A DNA stretch of 22,659 nt. It comes from an archaeon (lineage in GTDB: Archaea > Thermoproteota > Nitrososphaeria > Nitrososphaerales > Nitrosopumilaceae). Below are positions 1-7,368 of the stretch, piece after piece. The notes under the pieces were generated by a model. That model did not search any database and had not been told where the DNA came from. It saw only the letters and a program-made list of their open reading frames with translations. Numbering within the stretch: position 1 is the first letter of the stretch; every line of letters starts with the position of its first letter. The stretch covers positions 1 to 22,659 of the forward strand of contig SBBK01000052.1 of NCBI GenBank assembly GCA_005240025.1, read 5' to 3'. Made by a program: the position numbers and the translations under genes.

Positions 1-946
1 AAATCTTGGCATTTGTAACAATCAGATCGTCGCCTGTGACCAGCACTGAGGGAAATCTCTTTGTCAACTGGGCCATCTCTGCAAAAGCCTCCTCGTGTAC
101 CGCATCTTCGGCGTAAATCAACTTGAATTTTTTTATTATGCCTGCAGCAAAATCAATCTGTTCTGATGGCGTGTTCTCAAAGCCAGCCCTGTCATAGACA
201 TATTTCTGCTTTTTTTCATCCCACTGGGTTGATGATGCAAAATCTACGCCTAGTGCCACTTCCCTGCCAAGAGTATACCCGAGGTTCTCACACGCGCGGG
301 CCGAGATCTCAAGGGCGCCCTCATTGTCTATCTCTGGGGCCCATCCGCCTTCGTCACCCCTTCCACCTGTAAAGCGCGAATCTCTTTTTTGCAGAATTTT
401 TCCAAGTTCCTTGTGTACTGCCAAGTTTGTCTCGATTGCCTCCCTTACTGATTTGGCGCCAATTGCACAAACGAGAATCTCCTGGATGTCTGGCGTTCCA
501 GGACCTGCATGCGCCCCACCGCCCAAAATGTTACCGAGGGGGAACGGAAACCTCCATTTCTTGGTTTGAGAAATGACCTTGAACATCGGTACATCAAGTG
601 CCTTTGCGGCCGAATCCGCAGATGCAATGGTAAGAGCATATGCCACAGAGCCGCCAATCCTTGCGTAATTTGGCGTGCTGTCAATTTTTCGCAATACTGC
701 CTGAATGGATTCCAGGTCGGCCGCATCAAGGCCGATGAATTTTTTCAAATTTTGTTCTAGTATACTGAGGCTTGATTCTGGCTTGTTATCTGCAAAACTC
801 TGGGCCTCGTATTTTCCCACACTTGCCCCTGATGGCGCACAGGCCCTTCCAAGGTGTTTTTTATCTGAAATGACGTCGATTTCTATCGTCTTGCTTCCAC
901 GGCTATTGTAAACTAGTCTGCCCCTCACCGATGAAATTTTGGGCAA
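1..946 (-). CDS. eno: Enolase (phosphopyruvate hydratase), 3' end outside the window
   Basis: Cytosolic glycolytic/gluconeogenic enzyme converting 2-phosphoglycerate to phosphoenolpyruvate. The first 315 residues are visible; about 100 C-terminal residues, including both catalytic lysines, lie beyond the window edge. Seen motifs: substrate loop PSGASVG at residues 38-44, NILGGGAHAG near 139-148, QE at 155-156, GDEGGWAP at 197-204 (E199 matches the general acid/base Glu), metal ligands D235 (GVDFASS), E280 (YAED) and D306/D307 (GDDLIVTN). The start is TTG at 946: an in-frame TAG lies three codons upstream, and the next in-frame start-type codon (GTG) is six codons further in. It begins one base after the rpoN stop, so the two are almost certainly co-transcribed, as in the classical archaeal rpoN-rpoK-eno order, but rpoK is missing between them. 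Confidence 0.95.
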   Translation of the reverse strand, partial: MPKISSVRGRLVYNSRGSKTIEIDVISDKKHLGRACAPSGASVGKYEAQSFADNKPESSLSILEQNLKKFIGLDAADLESIQAVLRKIDSTPNYARIGGSVAYALTIASADSAAKALDVPMFKVISQTKKWRFPFPLGNILGGGAHAGPGTPDIQEILVCAIGAKSVREAIETNLAVHKELGKILQKRDSRFTGGRGDEGGWAPEIDNEGALEISARACENLGYTLGREVALGVDFASSTQWDEKKQKYVYDRAGFENTPSEQIDFAAGIIKKFKLIYAEDAVHEEAFAEMAQLTKRFPSVLVTGDDLIVTNAKI

Positions 947-947
947 T

Positions 948-1184
948 TTACTCTAACTCGGATTGGATTTCCAAGTATCGCCTTTGGATTGCTTCGTAAA
1001 ACGGAATTATCTGCTGTATGGTCTCAACCGAAGTCAGCAACATTCGTCTGCAGCAGTATCTTTTGAATCCAAGCGAGTCTAAAACCTTGGCAGGCTCCTC
1101 GCCGGCTTTTATCCTGTTTTGATACTCCTCATGTCTGTCAGCAATTAGGTTTCCACAGGTAAAACATCTGATGGGTATTAGCAC
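948..1184 (-). CDS. rpoN: DNA-directed RNA polymerase subunit N (Rpb10 homologue)
   Basis: Small zinc-binding subunit of archaeal RNA polymerase, 78 residues, slightly longer than many archaeal versions. The family signature is unmistakable: N-terminal LIPIRCFTCG with Cys7 and Cys10, and the RYCCRRM block with Cys44/Cys45, giving the four zinc ligands, followed by the conserved LL(T/S)x(V/I)E. The start codon is GTG at 1184; a TATA-like stretch centred 27 nt upstream suggests a leaderless transcript. Enolase follows after one base. Confidence 0.96.
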   Translation of the reverse strand: MLIPIRCFTCGNLIADRHEEYQNRIKAGEEPAKVLDSLGFKRYCCRRMLLTSVETIQQIIPFYEAIQRRYLEIQSELE

Positions 1185-1206
1185 GCTTTCAAAAAGTAAT
1201 TAAGGA

Positions 1207-1215
1207 TTATAAAAA
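1207..1215. promoter_or_regulatory. Shared TATA box for tRNA-Leu (+) and rpoN (-)
   Basis: TTATAAAAA lies between two divergent genes. Its centre is about 24 nt upstream of the tRNA-Leu 5' end and 27 nt upstream of the rpoN GTG, the right spacing for archaeal TBP-directed initiation in both directions. This is the only AT-rich element in the 50-bp gap. Confidence 0.6.
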
Positions 1216-1234
1216 CCCTGCAAGAAAGTTTGTT

Positions 1235-1319
1235 GCGGGAGTCGCCAAGCCCGGCCAACGGCGCTAGCTTGAGGGGCTAGTATCTTAGGATTTCGTGGGT
1301 TCAAATCCCACTTCCCGCA
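1235..1319 (+). tRNA. tRNA-Leu (anticodon GAG)
   Basis: 85-nt class II tRNA. The acceptor stem GCGGGAG pairs with TTCCCGC, discriminator A at 1319, no encoded CCA. The anticodon stem CTAGC/GCTAG (1264-1268/1276-1280) holds loop TTGAGGG with anticodon GAG at 1271-1273. The long variable arm expected for Leu occupies about 1281-1294, and the T arm is GTGGG-TTCAAAT-CCCAC. No intron is seen. Confidence 0.96.
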
Positions 1320-1323
1320 TTAA

Positions 1324-1935
1324 TTATTTTCTAGCTTTTTTAATACTCTTGATTAGTTCCGAGCGCCTTATCTCTTCGGTCAGTGCAGTTCTGGTTTCCT
1401 CAACCAAAATTCTATCGACATCAAGCTTCCTTCTGAGCTCCTTTACTATCTTGTCAAAATATGCAAGTGGATACAACTGCAGATAAAGCTCCTCCATTAC
1501 CTCAAAGTTCTTTTTTGCATCATCAAGCTTGCCTGCCCGCATTTTGTCGTAAATGTTTCTTCGCAGCTCACCAACACAGTCAAGCAGGCCAAGTACGTAC
1601 GATTCCTCTTTTACTTTTAGCGCCTCAAAGGATGGAATTGGTCTGCCTTCAATTATTGCCAAAAGCGCAGATGCCTCGACAAACTCTTGCTCTGGCGGTA
1701 TGAGGTATTTGTATAGCTGCCCGCTTGTCCTCTTTCGGTATTTCTCCAGAAGGTTCTTTGCAGACTGGATCTTTTTTGCTGCAGACCTGGTATTGCCCTT
1801 GTGACAATCGATGATGGACTCGCTGCACAAATTTACTATCTGGCGCGTATTCTTTATCAAATCCTCGCGTGCCTCAAGACTCGATTCCAGCAATTTTGAA
1901 ACTTTGGCCAAGGACTCTTTTGCGTCACCTAACAT
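1324..1935 (-). CDS. Translin-family protein
   Basis: All-helical protein of 203 residues from ATG 1935, resembling archaeal homologues of translin/TRAX, which form ring-like nucleic-acid-binding oligomers in eukaryotes. Family-like features are the LEAREDLIKNTRQIVNLCSE-type first helices, the block around LYKYLIPPEQEFVEA, and the conserved ending with YVLGLLDCVGELRR followed by LYPLAYFDKIVKELRRKLDVDR. Reading further upstream to TTG 1974 would add 13 residues, but the ATG fits a weak TATA (TTTATG, about 1960-1969) 27 nt upstream. The archaeal substrate is unknown; whether it is a nuclease cannot be judged here. Confidence 0.8.
   Translation of the reverse strand: MLGDAKESLAKVSKLLESSLEAREDLIKNTRQIVNLCSESIIDCHKGNTRSAAKKIQSAKNLLEKYRKRTSGQLYKYLIPPEQEFVEASALLAIIEGRPIPSFEALKVKEESYVLGLLDCVGELRRNIYDKMRAGKLDDAKKNFEVMEELYLQLYPLAYFDKIVKELRRKLDVDRILVEETRTALTEEIRRSELIKSIKKARK
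1327..1341 (+). terminator. T-tract terminator after tRNA-Leu
   Basis: Two T runs (four and six T) follow the tRNA by 8-22 nt, as expected for archaeal intrinsic termination. They overlap the 3' coding end of the convergent translin-family gene. Confidence 0.4.
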
Positions 1936-1977
1936 GCTGGAATGGCTAAAAGACAGGCATAAAGTCGTTTTCAAATA

Positions 1978-1990
1978 GCTTTTATTTTAT
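1978..1990 (+). promoter_or_regulatory. TATA-like element upstream of nnrE
   Basis: CTTTTATTTTATT lies 14-26 nt before the nnrE ATG. There is no Shine-Dalgarno sequence between it and the ATG, so initiation is probably leaderless or nearly so. Confidence 0.4.
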
Positions 1991-2003
1991 TACTCAAGCT
2001 GAT

Positions 2004-2654
2004 ATGACATTGGATATCACAGTCAGGCAAATGTATCAAATAGAGGAAAACGGCCACCGGATGGGGTTTCTGCGTCAGCTCATGATGGAAAATGCGGGAG
2101 CTGCAATGGTAAAGCGAATCGTGGAAAAGTTTCCAGACATCTCGACAAAAAGAGTGCTTGCCTTCGCAGGTCTTGGAAACAACGGCGGCGACGCGCTGGT
2201 GGTAGCAAGGCACCTGGCAGGATATGGATGTCAGGTAACTGTAGTTTTGCTTGGCAATCCACAGGACATCAAAACAACAGAATGCAAGACAAACTGGCAT
2301 ATCTTGCAAAAAATGAGGTCTGTCTCTGTTGTGGGGCTTGACGATGCAGCAAACCAAACCCCTGATATAATAATTGATGGAATACTGGGCACCGGAATTG
2401 CCGGTTCGATTAAAGAACCACAGGCGTCAGCAATTGATATGATCAATAAAATGCGCGCATACAAAGTGGCAGTGGATGTGCCTACCGGCATGAACCCGGA
2501 CACAGGACAGACTGCAGACAGGTATGTCAAGGCGGACATGACCGTAACATTTCACAAAATGAAGGTTGGCATGCCAAAAAGAACTGACATCTGTGGAACC
2601 ATTTTCGTCGAAAAAATTGGAATTCCGCCGGAAGCAGAGCTGGGGGTATTATGA
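2004..2654 (+). CDS. nnrE: NAD(P)H-hydrate epimerase (YjeF N-terminal domain protein)
   Basis: Metabolite repair enzyme that interconverts R and S forms of hydrated NAD(P)H. The 216 residues are a single YjeF_N Rossmann-like domain: GLGNNGGDALVVAR at 56-69 (substrate/cofactor loop), IDGILGTGI at 124-132, and VDVPTGMNPDTG at 157-168, which carries the catalytic Asp158 region. Many archaeal homologues are fused to the ADP/ATP-dependent dehydratase NnrD; that domain is absent here, so NnrD should be encoded elsewhere. The stop overlaps the next gene's ATG (ATGA), showing translational coupling to the hydrolase. Confidence 0.9.
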   Translation: MTLDITVRQMYQIEENGHRMGFLRQLMMENAGAAMVKRIVEKFPDISTKRVLAFAGLGNNGGDALVVARHLAGYGCQVTVVLLGNPQDIKTTECKTNWHILQKMRSVSVVGLDDAANQTPDIIIDGILGTGIAGSIKEPQASAIDMINKMRAYKVAVDVPTGMNPDTGQTADRYVKADMTVTFHKMKVGMPKRTDICGTIFVEKIGIPPEAELGVL

Positions 2655-3265
2655 AAGTTCATCAGGTAGAGGTAGGCAACATGCAAAACTTTACCTACAT
2701 ACTGGAAGACGAAGACACAAGCGACGCCATAATAATAGATCCCTCATGGGATCTTGATGAGCTGAAACGAATCATAGAAAAAAACAACCTCAGCATAAAA
2801 TACGTGGTAAACACCCACCATCACTTTGATCACACAATAGGGAATGAGGCAATGGTAAAAGAAACAGGCGCAAAATTAATCCAGTTTAAAACCTCCACAC
2901 TAAGGCATGACATCGGGGTGTCTGATGGCGACAAGATAAAATTTGGAAACTCGGAGCTGTCTGTTTTGTATACTCCGGGACACTCAAAGGACAGCATGTG
3001 CCTTTTGGGTGATGGAAAAATCTTTTCAGGTGATACGCTGTTTGTGGGTACATGTGGACGCACAGACCTGGCCGGCGGTGATGCAAGGGAGCTGTACCAC
3101 AGCCTGGTCGATATTCTGAGAATGTTGGACGACGATCTTGTTATGTATCCTGGCCACAACTACGGTTCTACGCCCACATCTACGCTAGGAATCCAAAAAA
3201 GGACAAATTTTGTAATGCAGCCAAGGACAGAACAAGAGTTTTTGCAAATCATGGGAATTGGTTAA
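2651..3265 (+). CDS. Metallo-beta-lactamase-fold hydrolase (glyoxalase II/persulfide dioxygenase-like)
   Basis: Cytosolic metal-dependent hydrolase of 204 residues with no signal peptide. All metal-ligand motifs are present: THHHFDH at 55-61 (HxHxDH), His111 in TPGHS, Asp128 in FSGDTLF, and His169 in YPGHNYG. The GTCGRTDLAGGD segment (133-144) is typical of the glyoxalase II/ETHE1 branch. It lacks the C-terminal glutathione-binding helices of true glyoxalase II, so the substrate is probably another thioester or persulfide. It overlaps nnrE by 4 nt and is followed directly by the CobT-like gene, so the three form one operon. Confidence 0.88.
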   Translation: MKVHQVEVGNMQNFTYILEDEDTSDAIIIDPSWDLDELKRIIEKNNLSIKYVVNTHHHFDHTIGNEAMVKETGAKLIQFKTSTLRHDIGVSDGDKIKFGNSELSVLYTPGHSKDSMCLLGDGKIFSGDTLFVGTCGRTDLAGGDARELYHSLVDILRMLDDDLVMYPGHNYGSTPTSTLGIQKRTNFVMQPRTEQEFLQIMGIG

Positions 3266-4327
3266 TTGCAAGATATCGAGATCTTTATTGATAAACGGGG
3301 CGGCCAAGAATTTCTTGAGAGTGTACGAAAAAAACAGTTTGTTTTCTCACTGGTAATCTCGTATACGGAAACTTGCATCATTCCAGGAATCACGGTTGCA
3401 GGAAAAAATCCTGATCTGCTGCAATATACCCCGCCGGCAGATGCCGAATTTATGAATTTTGGATACTGCAGGTGTATAAACGCAATTCCAATGACGCCTG
3501 ACGGCAAACCCACACCGGCACTACTTACCAAGACCGCCCTTGAAGCAGCAAGCATCCCAAATTTTGTAATAAATGCAGGAAGCAAAATTGCCCCCCTGAT
3601 GCCATATTTTGAGACCGGTCTTTTGCATGGCAAAAACATCGCAGTAGAGCCAGCAATGCACATTGACGCAGTGACACAGGCGGTGGAGTACGGAAGGATG
3701 ATCGGCAGGAGCCTTGGCTCTACAACCAACTGCCTTGTGATCGGCGAAAGCATCCCTGGCGGCACCACCACCGCCCAGGCAGTACTTGTCTCTCTGGGAA
3801 TAAAAGCAAGGGTGAGCAGCAGCATGCAAAACAATCCATCTCTGCTAAAAAACCAAATAGCAAACGATGCCGCAAAACGAATTGACTCAAATAACCCATT
3901 TGATGTTGTTGCAAATGCAGGGGATCCAATGATCCCAACCGTAGCCGGAATCCTTAGTACTGCATCATCGCTGACCAGGGTGATTTTGGCAGGAGGCACA
4001 CAAATGGCCGCGGTTCTTGCGTTTGCCAAAATAACTGGATACAACAAAGGCAACACCTCAATTGCAACAACATCCTACATAACAGATGACCGGTCTGCAA
4101 ATCTGGTGGACACCATACAGCAAATTGACCAGATTCCAGTATTTTCGGTAAATCTCGGCCTTGCCAACTCCAAAATTCCTGGCTTGAGTGCGTTTGCAGA
4201 CGGATTCGTAAAGGAAGGCGTCGGGGCAGGCGGGGCATCGGTAGCCGCAATGCTCAAGGTTGGAATGGATTCCAAACAACTATTGCAGCTAACAGAAACC
4301 CAGTACGAGAACACTATTTCACTGTGA
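3266..4327 (+). CDS. cobT: Archaeal CobT-like (UPF0284) nicotinate-nucleotide:lower-ligand phosphoribosyltransferase
   Basis: A 353-residue protein of the UPF0284/TIGR00303 family, the archaeal counterpart of CobT, which activates the lower ligand base of cobalamin with nicotinate mononucleotide. Visible features: the N-terminal block with TCIIPGITVAGKNPDLLQYTPPADAEF, a glycine-rich IGESIPGGTTTAQAVL segment in the middle, AGDPMIPTVAGIL, VILAGGTQMAAVLA, and the C-terminal EGVGAGGAS (about 316-324) typical of this family. The start is TTG at 3266, immediately after the preceding TAA; no in-frame ATG occurs before the conserved region. The stop lies 14 nt inside the convergent glmS gene. Ammonia-oxidising archaea are known cobalamin producers, which fits. 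Confidence 0.88.
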   Translation: MQDIEIFIDKRGGQEFLESVRKKQFVFSLVISYTETCIIPGITVAGKNPDLLQYTPPADAEFMNFGYCRCINAIPMTPDGKPTPALLTKTALEAASIPNFVINAGSKIAPLMPYFETGLLHGKNIAVEPAMHIDAVTQAVEYGRMIGRSLGSTTNCLVIGESIPGGTTTAQAVLVSLGIKARVSSSMQNNPSLLKNQIANDAAKRIDSNNPFDVVANAGDPMIPTVAGILSTASSLTRVILAGGTQMAAVLAFAKITGYNKGNTSIATTSYITDDRSANLVDTIQQIDQIPVFSVNLGLANSKIPGLSAFADGFVKEGVGAGGASVAAMLKVGMDSKQLLQLTETQYENTISL

Positions 4328-6071
4328 CTGATTTTGCAAGATTCCTTGGATAGTCGGGGTCAGTGTTCTTTTCTATTGCGGAATAATAAGAAAGGAGCTG
4401 GATTGGGATTATTTCTATCAGGGGATAAAACACCTCGTCTACAGTTGGAATCTCGATCCAGTGGTCATAAACATCACTCGGCTTGTTGGAGATTCCAATA
4501 ATTTTTGCGCCACGGGCCTTTATCTCGCGCGCACTTGTCAGGGTGTCAGAATAAGTATGATCGCCTGGATTTATGATGATGACATAAACGTTCGAGTCCA
4601 TGAGGGCAAGGGGGCCATGCTTTAGTTCACCGCCAGGTATACCCTCGGCATGAATGTAAGAAAGCTCCTTTAGTTTTAGTGCGGACTCGGCAGCAATAGG
4701 GTAGTGAACGGCACGTCCAAGAATGTAAATATCTGTGATGTCCCTGAGTTCTTTTGCTATGTGTTTTATTTTGGAATGATCCAATAATACCTCTGAAACG
4801 GCCTCAGATATCTTGGCACTATCAACTTTGATGCAACCGTCGCACAGTTTTTCGGTAATTTTGTAAATTATGCCAAGCTGCGACGTAAAGCTCTTTGTAG
4901 CCGCCACGCCTATCTCGGGGCCGCAATTCATTCCAATTACCAGCGAAGATTCCTGGGCAAGGGATGATGTCAAAATATTTACAATTGAAAATATCTTGGC
5001 ATTGGATTTTCTTGCAATGTTTACTGCCTCCAAAACATCTGCACTTTCACCGCTCTGCGAGATGGCAATCAAAATCGAGTTCGGCTCTACCGTCTCCGGG
5101 GAAAACGACAGCTCGCTTGATATTATGGGCTCTACCTTTACTTTTGCGTATTTTTGCCACAAATACTTGGCAACAAGTGCTGCATTATAGCTTGTACCGC
5201 TGCCCGTGATGTAAACGCTTTTTGCGTGCTTGATGAAATCGGTGACACTGTTTATCGCATCCCCTGAACTTTCGCCAGCACGAATTATGGTGCTTGGCTG
5301 CTCTGAGATCTCTTTTAGGGTAAAGTGCGCATAATCGCCTTTGTATGCATCGGCAAACTCCTTTGAGACCTTTGTTGTTTGGTGCTTTACCGGCCGGCCT
5401 TCAAAATCATAGATCTCAAGTCCGCCTTTGTTTAACATGACAAACTCACCGTTGTCAAGATAGATTGCAACGTCTGTCTTTTCAATAAACCCGAGCACGT
5501 CACTTGACAAAAAATACGAACGCTTGCCAACCCCTACAATGAGTGGCTCATGATACCTGGCTGCAGACAACGTCCCGTCTTGAAACATGGCAACAAACGC
5601 ATAATGGCCCTTTAGTCTTGAAACCGTTTGGATCATTGATTTTTTGATGTCCTGCGTTTGGTCGTAGTTGAACTGTAACAAATTTGCAATCGCTTCGCTA
5701 TCTGTTTGGCTCTTAAACTGGTATCCTTTCTGCTGTAATTCTGATTTGAGTTCCTCGTAGTTGTCGATTATGCCGTTGTGGACTATGGCAATTTGACCGG
5801 AACTGCTAGGGTGCGGGTGTGCATTTACATCGGTTACACTTCCATGGGTGGCCCATCTGGTGTGGCCAATTCCTACGCTTCCCGGCAACGAGTCTAAATG
5901 AAGCAAATTGTTGACATCGGCCACTTTTCCCACTCCCTTCTTGAGGAGTATCGCCTTGTCTTTTGTGGCAACACCTACACTATCATATCCCCGGTATTCC
6001 ATTCTCTTGAGGCCCCTAACAAGAATCGGTGCCGCAAGGCCGTTTCCGTAATACCCAATTATAGAACACAT
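4314..6071 (-). CDS. glmS: Glutamine--fructose-6-phosphate aminotransferase (isomerizing)
   Basis: Makes glucosamine-6-phosphate from fructose-6-phosphate and glutamine, the entry step to UDP-GlcNAc and surface or N-glycan sugars. 585 residues, near the normal family length. Glutaminase domain: nucleophile Cys2 (MCSIIGYYG), GHTRWATHG at 69-77, HNG at 98-100, TDSE at 123-126. Two SIS domains follow, the first with ITGSGTSYNA at 288-297, and the C terminus is the canonical PRNLAKSVTVK. ATG 6071 lies about 29 nt from a TATA element, so it probably has its own leaderless promoter although rps4 is only 41 nt upstream. The stop overlaps the cobT-like gene tail by 14 nt. Confidence 0.97.
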   Translation of the reverse strand: MCSIIGYYGNGLAAPILVRGLKRMEYRGYDSVGVATKDKAILLKKGVGKVADVNNLLHLDSLPGSVGIGHTRWATHGSVTDVNAHPHPSSSGQIAIVHNGIIDNYEELKSELQQKGYQFKSQTDSEAIANLLQFNYDQTQDIKKSMIQTVSRLKGHYAFVAMFQDGTLSAARYHEPLIVGVGKRSYFLSSDVLGFIEKTDVAIYLDNGEFVMLNKGGLEIYDFEGRPVKHQTTKVSKEFADAYKGDYAHFTLKEISEQPSTIIRAGESSGDAINSVTDFIKHAKSVYITGSGTSYNAALVAKYLWQKYAKVKVEPIISSELSFSPETVEPNSILIAISQSGESADVLEAVNIARKSNAKIFSIVNILTSSLAQESSLVIGMNCGPEIGVAATKSFTSQLGIIYKITEKLCDGCIKVDSAKISEAVSEVLLDHSKIKHIAKELRDITDIYILGRAVHYPIAAESALKLKELSYIHAEGIPGGELKHGPLALMDSNVYVIIINPGDHTYSDTLTSAREIKARGAKIIGISNKPSDVYDHWIEIPTVDEVFYPLIEIIPIQLLSYYSAIEKNTDPDYPRNLAKSVTVK

Positions 6072-6095
6072 TTTACGTAGTGATTTAGCAATTGA

Positions 6096-6105
6096 GGTAT
6101 TTAGA
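6096..6105 (-). promoter_or_regulatory. TATA box of glmS
   Basis: On the minus strand TCTAAATACC, centred about 29 nt upstream of the glmS ATG, lies in the 41-nt gap after rps4. It implies transcription of glmS independent of the ribosomal pair. Confidence 0.5.
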
Positions 6106-6112
6106 GTAATTC

Positions 6113-6661
6113 CTAAGACTGGGGTGCGGCAGTTGCTTCTTTTACCTCATTCGCACTTGGAGTACTTTGAATCTTGAATTTTGGTGAGACCTGTATCTGG
6201 CCTTCCTCTTTGATATTTACAATATATGATGGAATTGTAATGATTCTGTGTCCAATGCTTATGTGGCCGTGGACTATTGCTTGCCGTGCTTGATAGGGGG
6301 TCTTGAATGCGAATTTTTTTTGCACGATTGTCTGAAATCTACGTGAGAGCAAATCATTAATGTCCAAGTTGAGGACATCATCAAGTGTCGCATCTTCCTT
6401 TACAAGTCCAATTCTTGCCAGTGATTTCATCAAGACTGGTTCCTTTTGAGCCCTTATCTCCTGTCTGAGTGCCAAAAGAGATCTGGCTTGGTGTCTTACT
6501 CTTGATAATTCGGTTCTTGCCTTCCACAACTCTCTTTTATTTTTTAAACCATAGACCCCAAGTGTGTTGAGATCCTCCATCATGAAGTCATAGTTTAGTG
6601 GACGTTTCGGTTTCTTCCAAACCCTGCTTGGATAACGTGGATCTCCCAAATCACTATACAC
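6113..6661 (-). CDS. rps4: Small ribosomal subunit protein uS4
   Basis: Primary 16S rRNA-binding protein of the 30S body, 182 residues, normal for archaea. The N-terminal WKKPKRPLNYD and ELWKARTELSRVRHQARSL segments and the central S4 RNA-binding domain (about 107-150; RRFQTIVQKKFAF, then ARQAIVHGHISIGHRI) identify it. The start is GTG at 6661, directly after the uS13 stop with no spacer, so translation is coupled. The last about 20 residues are Ala/Ser/Glu-rich and probably disordered. Confidence 0.97.
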   Translation of the reverse strand: MYSDLGDPRYPSRVWKKPKRPLNYDFMMEDLNTLGVYGLKNKRELWKARTELSRVRHQARSLLALRQEIRAQKEPVLMKSLARIGLVKEDATLDDVLNLDINDLLSRRFQTIVQKKFAFKTPYQARQAIVHGHISIGHRIITIPSYIVNIKEEGQIQVSPKFKIQSTPSANEVKEATAAPQS

Positions 6662-7294
6662 CTATTTCTTTGCCTTTGCTTTGTCAGGCGCCGCTGCCTT
6701 TGCCGGTGCAGCTGCCTTTGCCGGTGCAGCCCCTACCGGTGCAGCTGCCTTTGCCGGTGCAGCCCCTGCCGGTGCAGCCCCTGCCGGTGCAGCCCCTGCC
6801 TCTGCACCTGGAACCGCAGCAGGCAATATTCTGCCTCCCTTCTTGACGCCAACAGATGCGCCCTTACGGCCCGTGGTTCGTGTCCTCTGTCCGCGAACCT
6901 TTAATCCAAAAGTATGACGAAAACCTCTCCAGCTGTTTACCTGCTTTTCCCTTTCAATGTCGTTTCTTACTGTAAATGCAACATCTGATGTTGTGAGATG
7001 GACTGTCTTCCCAGACTCGACATCCTTCCTTCTATTGAGAAACCATCCGGGAAAATTGACAGACGCTGGATCCTTTAGGGCCTTTTCAATTACCTCTACC
7101 TGCGCCTCTGTAAGAAAGCCAATGTTGCTGTTTGGATTCAAATCCAACGCACCGATTAGTGCATTTGCAAAATTGTGACCTATCCCCTTGATCTGGGTGA
7201 TGCCCACTGTAAGCTTTTTGTCCCCCGGGATGTCTTTTCCGACAATTCTGACAATGTGTCTGTAGTCTTGTGCTGACAAGTATTGGGGAATCAA
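6662..7294 (-). CDS. rps13: Small ribosomal subunit protein uS13 with long Ala/Pro/Lys tail
   Basis: 30S head protein contacting 16S rRNA and the P-site region. The core runs to about residue 160: [28 protein letters not shown] (helix-two-turns-helix), [25 protein letters not shown]. The final about 45 residues are an Ala/Pro/Gly/Lys repeat ending in KAKAKK, making 210 residues against roughly 150 for many archaeal uS13. The longest frame starts at TTG 7294, but TTG 7279 gives a protein beginning [10 protein letters not shown], which fits the family N terminus and the TATA-like GTTTTTATCG (7303-7312) about 28 nt upstream. uS4 follows without spacing. Confidence 0.95.
   Translation of the reverse strand: MIPQYLSAQDYRHIVRIVGKDIPGDKKLTVGITQIKGIGHNFANALIGALDLNPNSNIGFLTEAQVEVIEKALKDPASVNFPGWFLNRRKDVESGKTVHLTTSDVAFTVRNDIEREKQVNSWRGFRHTFGLKVRGQRTRTTGRKGASVGVKKGGRILPAAVPGAEAGAAPAGAAPAGAAPAKAAAPVGAAPAKAAAPAKAAAPDKAKAKK
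6688..6812. repeat. Short tandem repeats encoding the uS13 tail
   Basis: Imperfect 15-nt (GCCGGTGCAGCCCCT) and 18-nt (GCCGGTGCAGCTGCCTTT) units repeat about seven times inside the 3' part of rps13, giving AGAAP and AKAAAP peptide repeats on the minus strand. Such units are prone to copy-number change by slippage. Confidence 0.85.
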
Positions 7295-7336
7295 TTCGAC
7301 CCCGATAAAAACCCTGCCCCGAACACAATCCAGTAA

Positions 7337-7363
7337 TTTTAAAAGTGAAATTGGGTATAAATT
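7337..7363. promoter_or_regulatory. Divergent promoter region, rps13 / ATPase operon
   Basis: Two AT-rich boxes lie in this gap. The palindromic TTTTAAAA (7337-7344) is centred about 28 nt before the TTG at 7369, fitting a leaderless ATPase transcript. TATAAATT (7356-7363) would start transcription near 7386 and would instead favour ATG 7432 as the ATPase start. TTTTAAAA could also drive rps13 leftward with a short leader. Confidence 0.45.
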
Positions 7364-7368
7364 AACAA

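Noticed and set aside
445..760. Short open frames on both strands over the enolase region
   Set aside because: The whole region is covered by a continuous enolase frame with intact catalytic motifs on the minus strand.
3262..4056. 264-codon open frame antisense to the cobT-like gene
   Set aside because: It is the shadow of a well-recognised UPF0284 gene on the plus strand, has no family-like motifs, and lacks a promoter; coding bias of the plus strand explains it.
6688..6812. CRISPR-like array
   Set aside because: The repeats are 15-18 nt without unique spacers, in frame, and encode a low-complexity protein tail.
6598..6917. Plus-strand Pro/Leu- and Ala-rich open frames over rps13/rps4
   Set aside because: They are repeat-driven shadows of the Ala-rich rps13 tail on the other strand.
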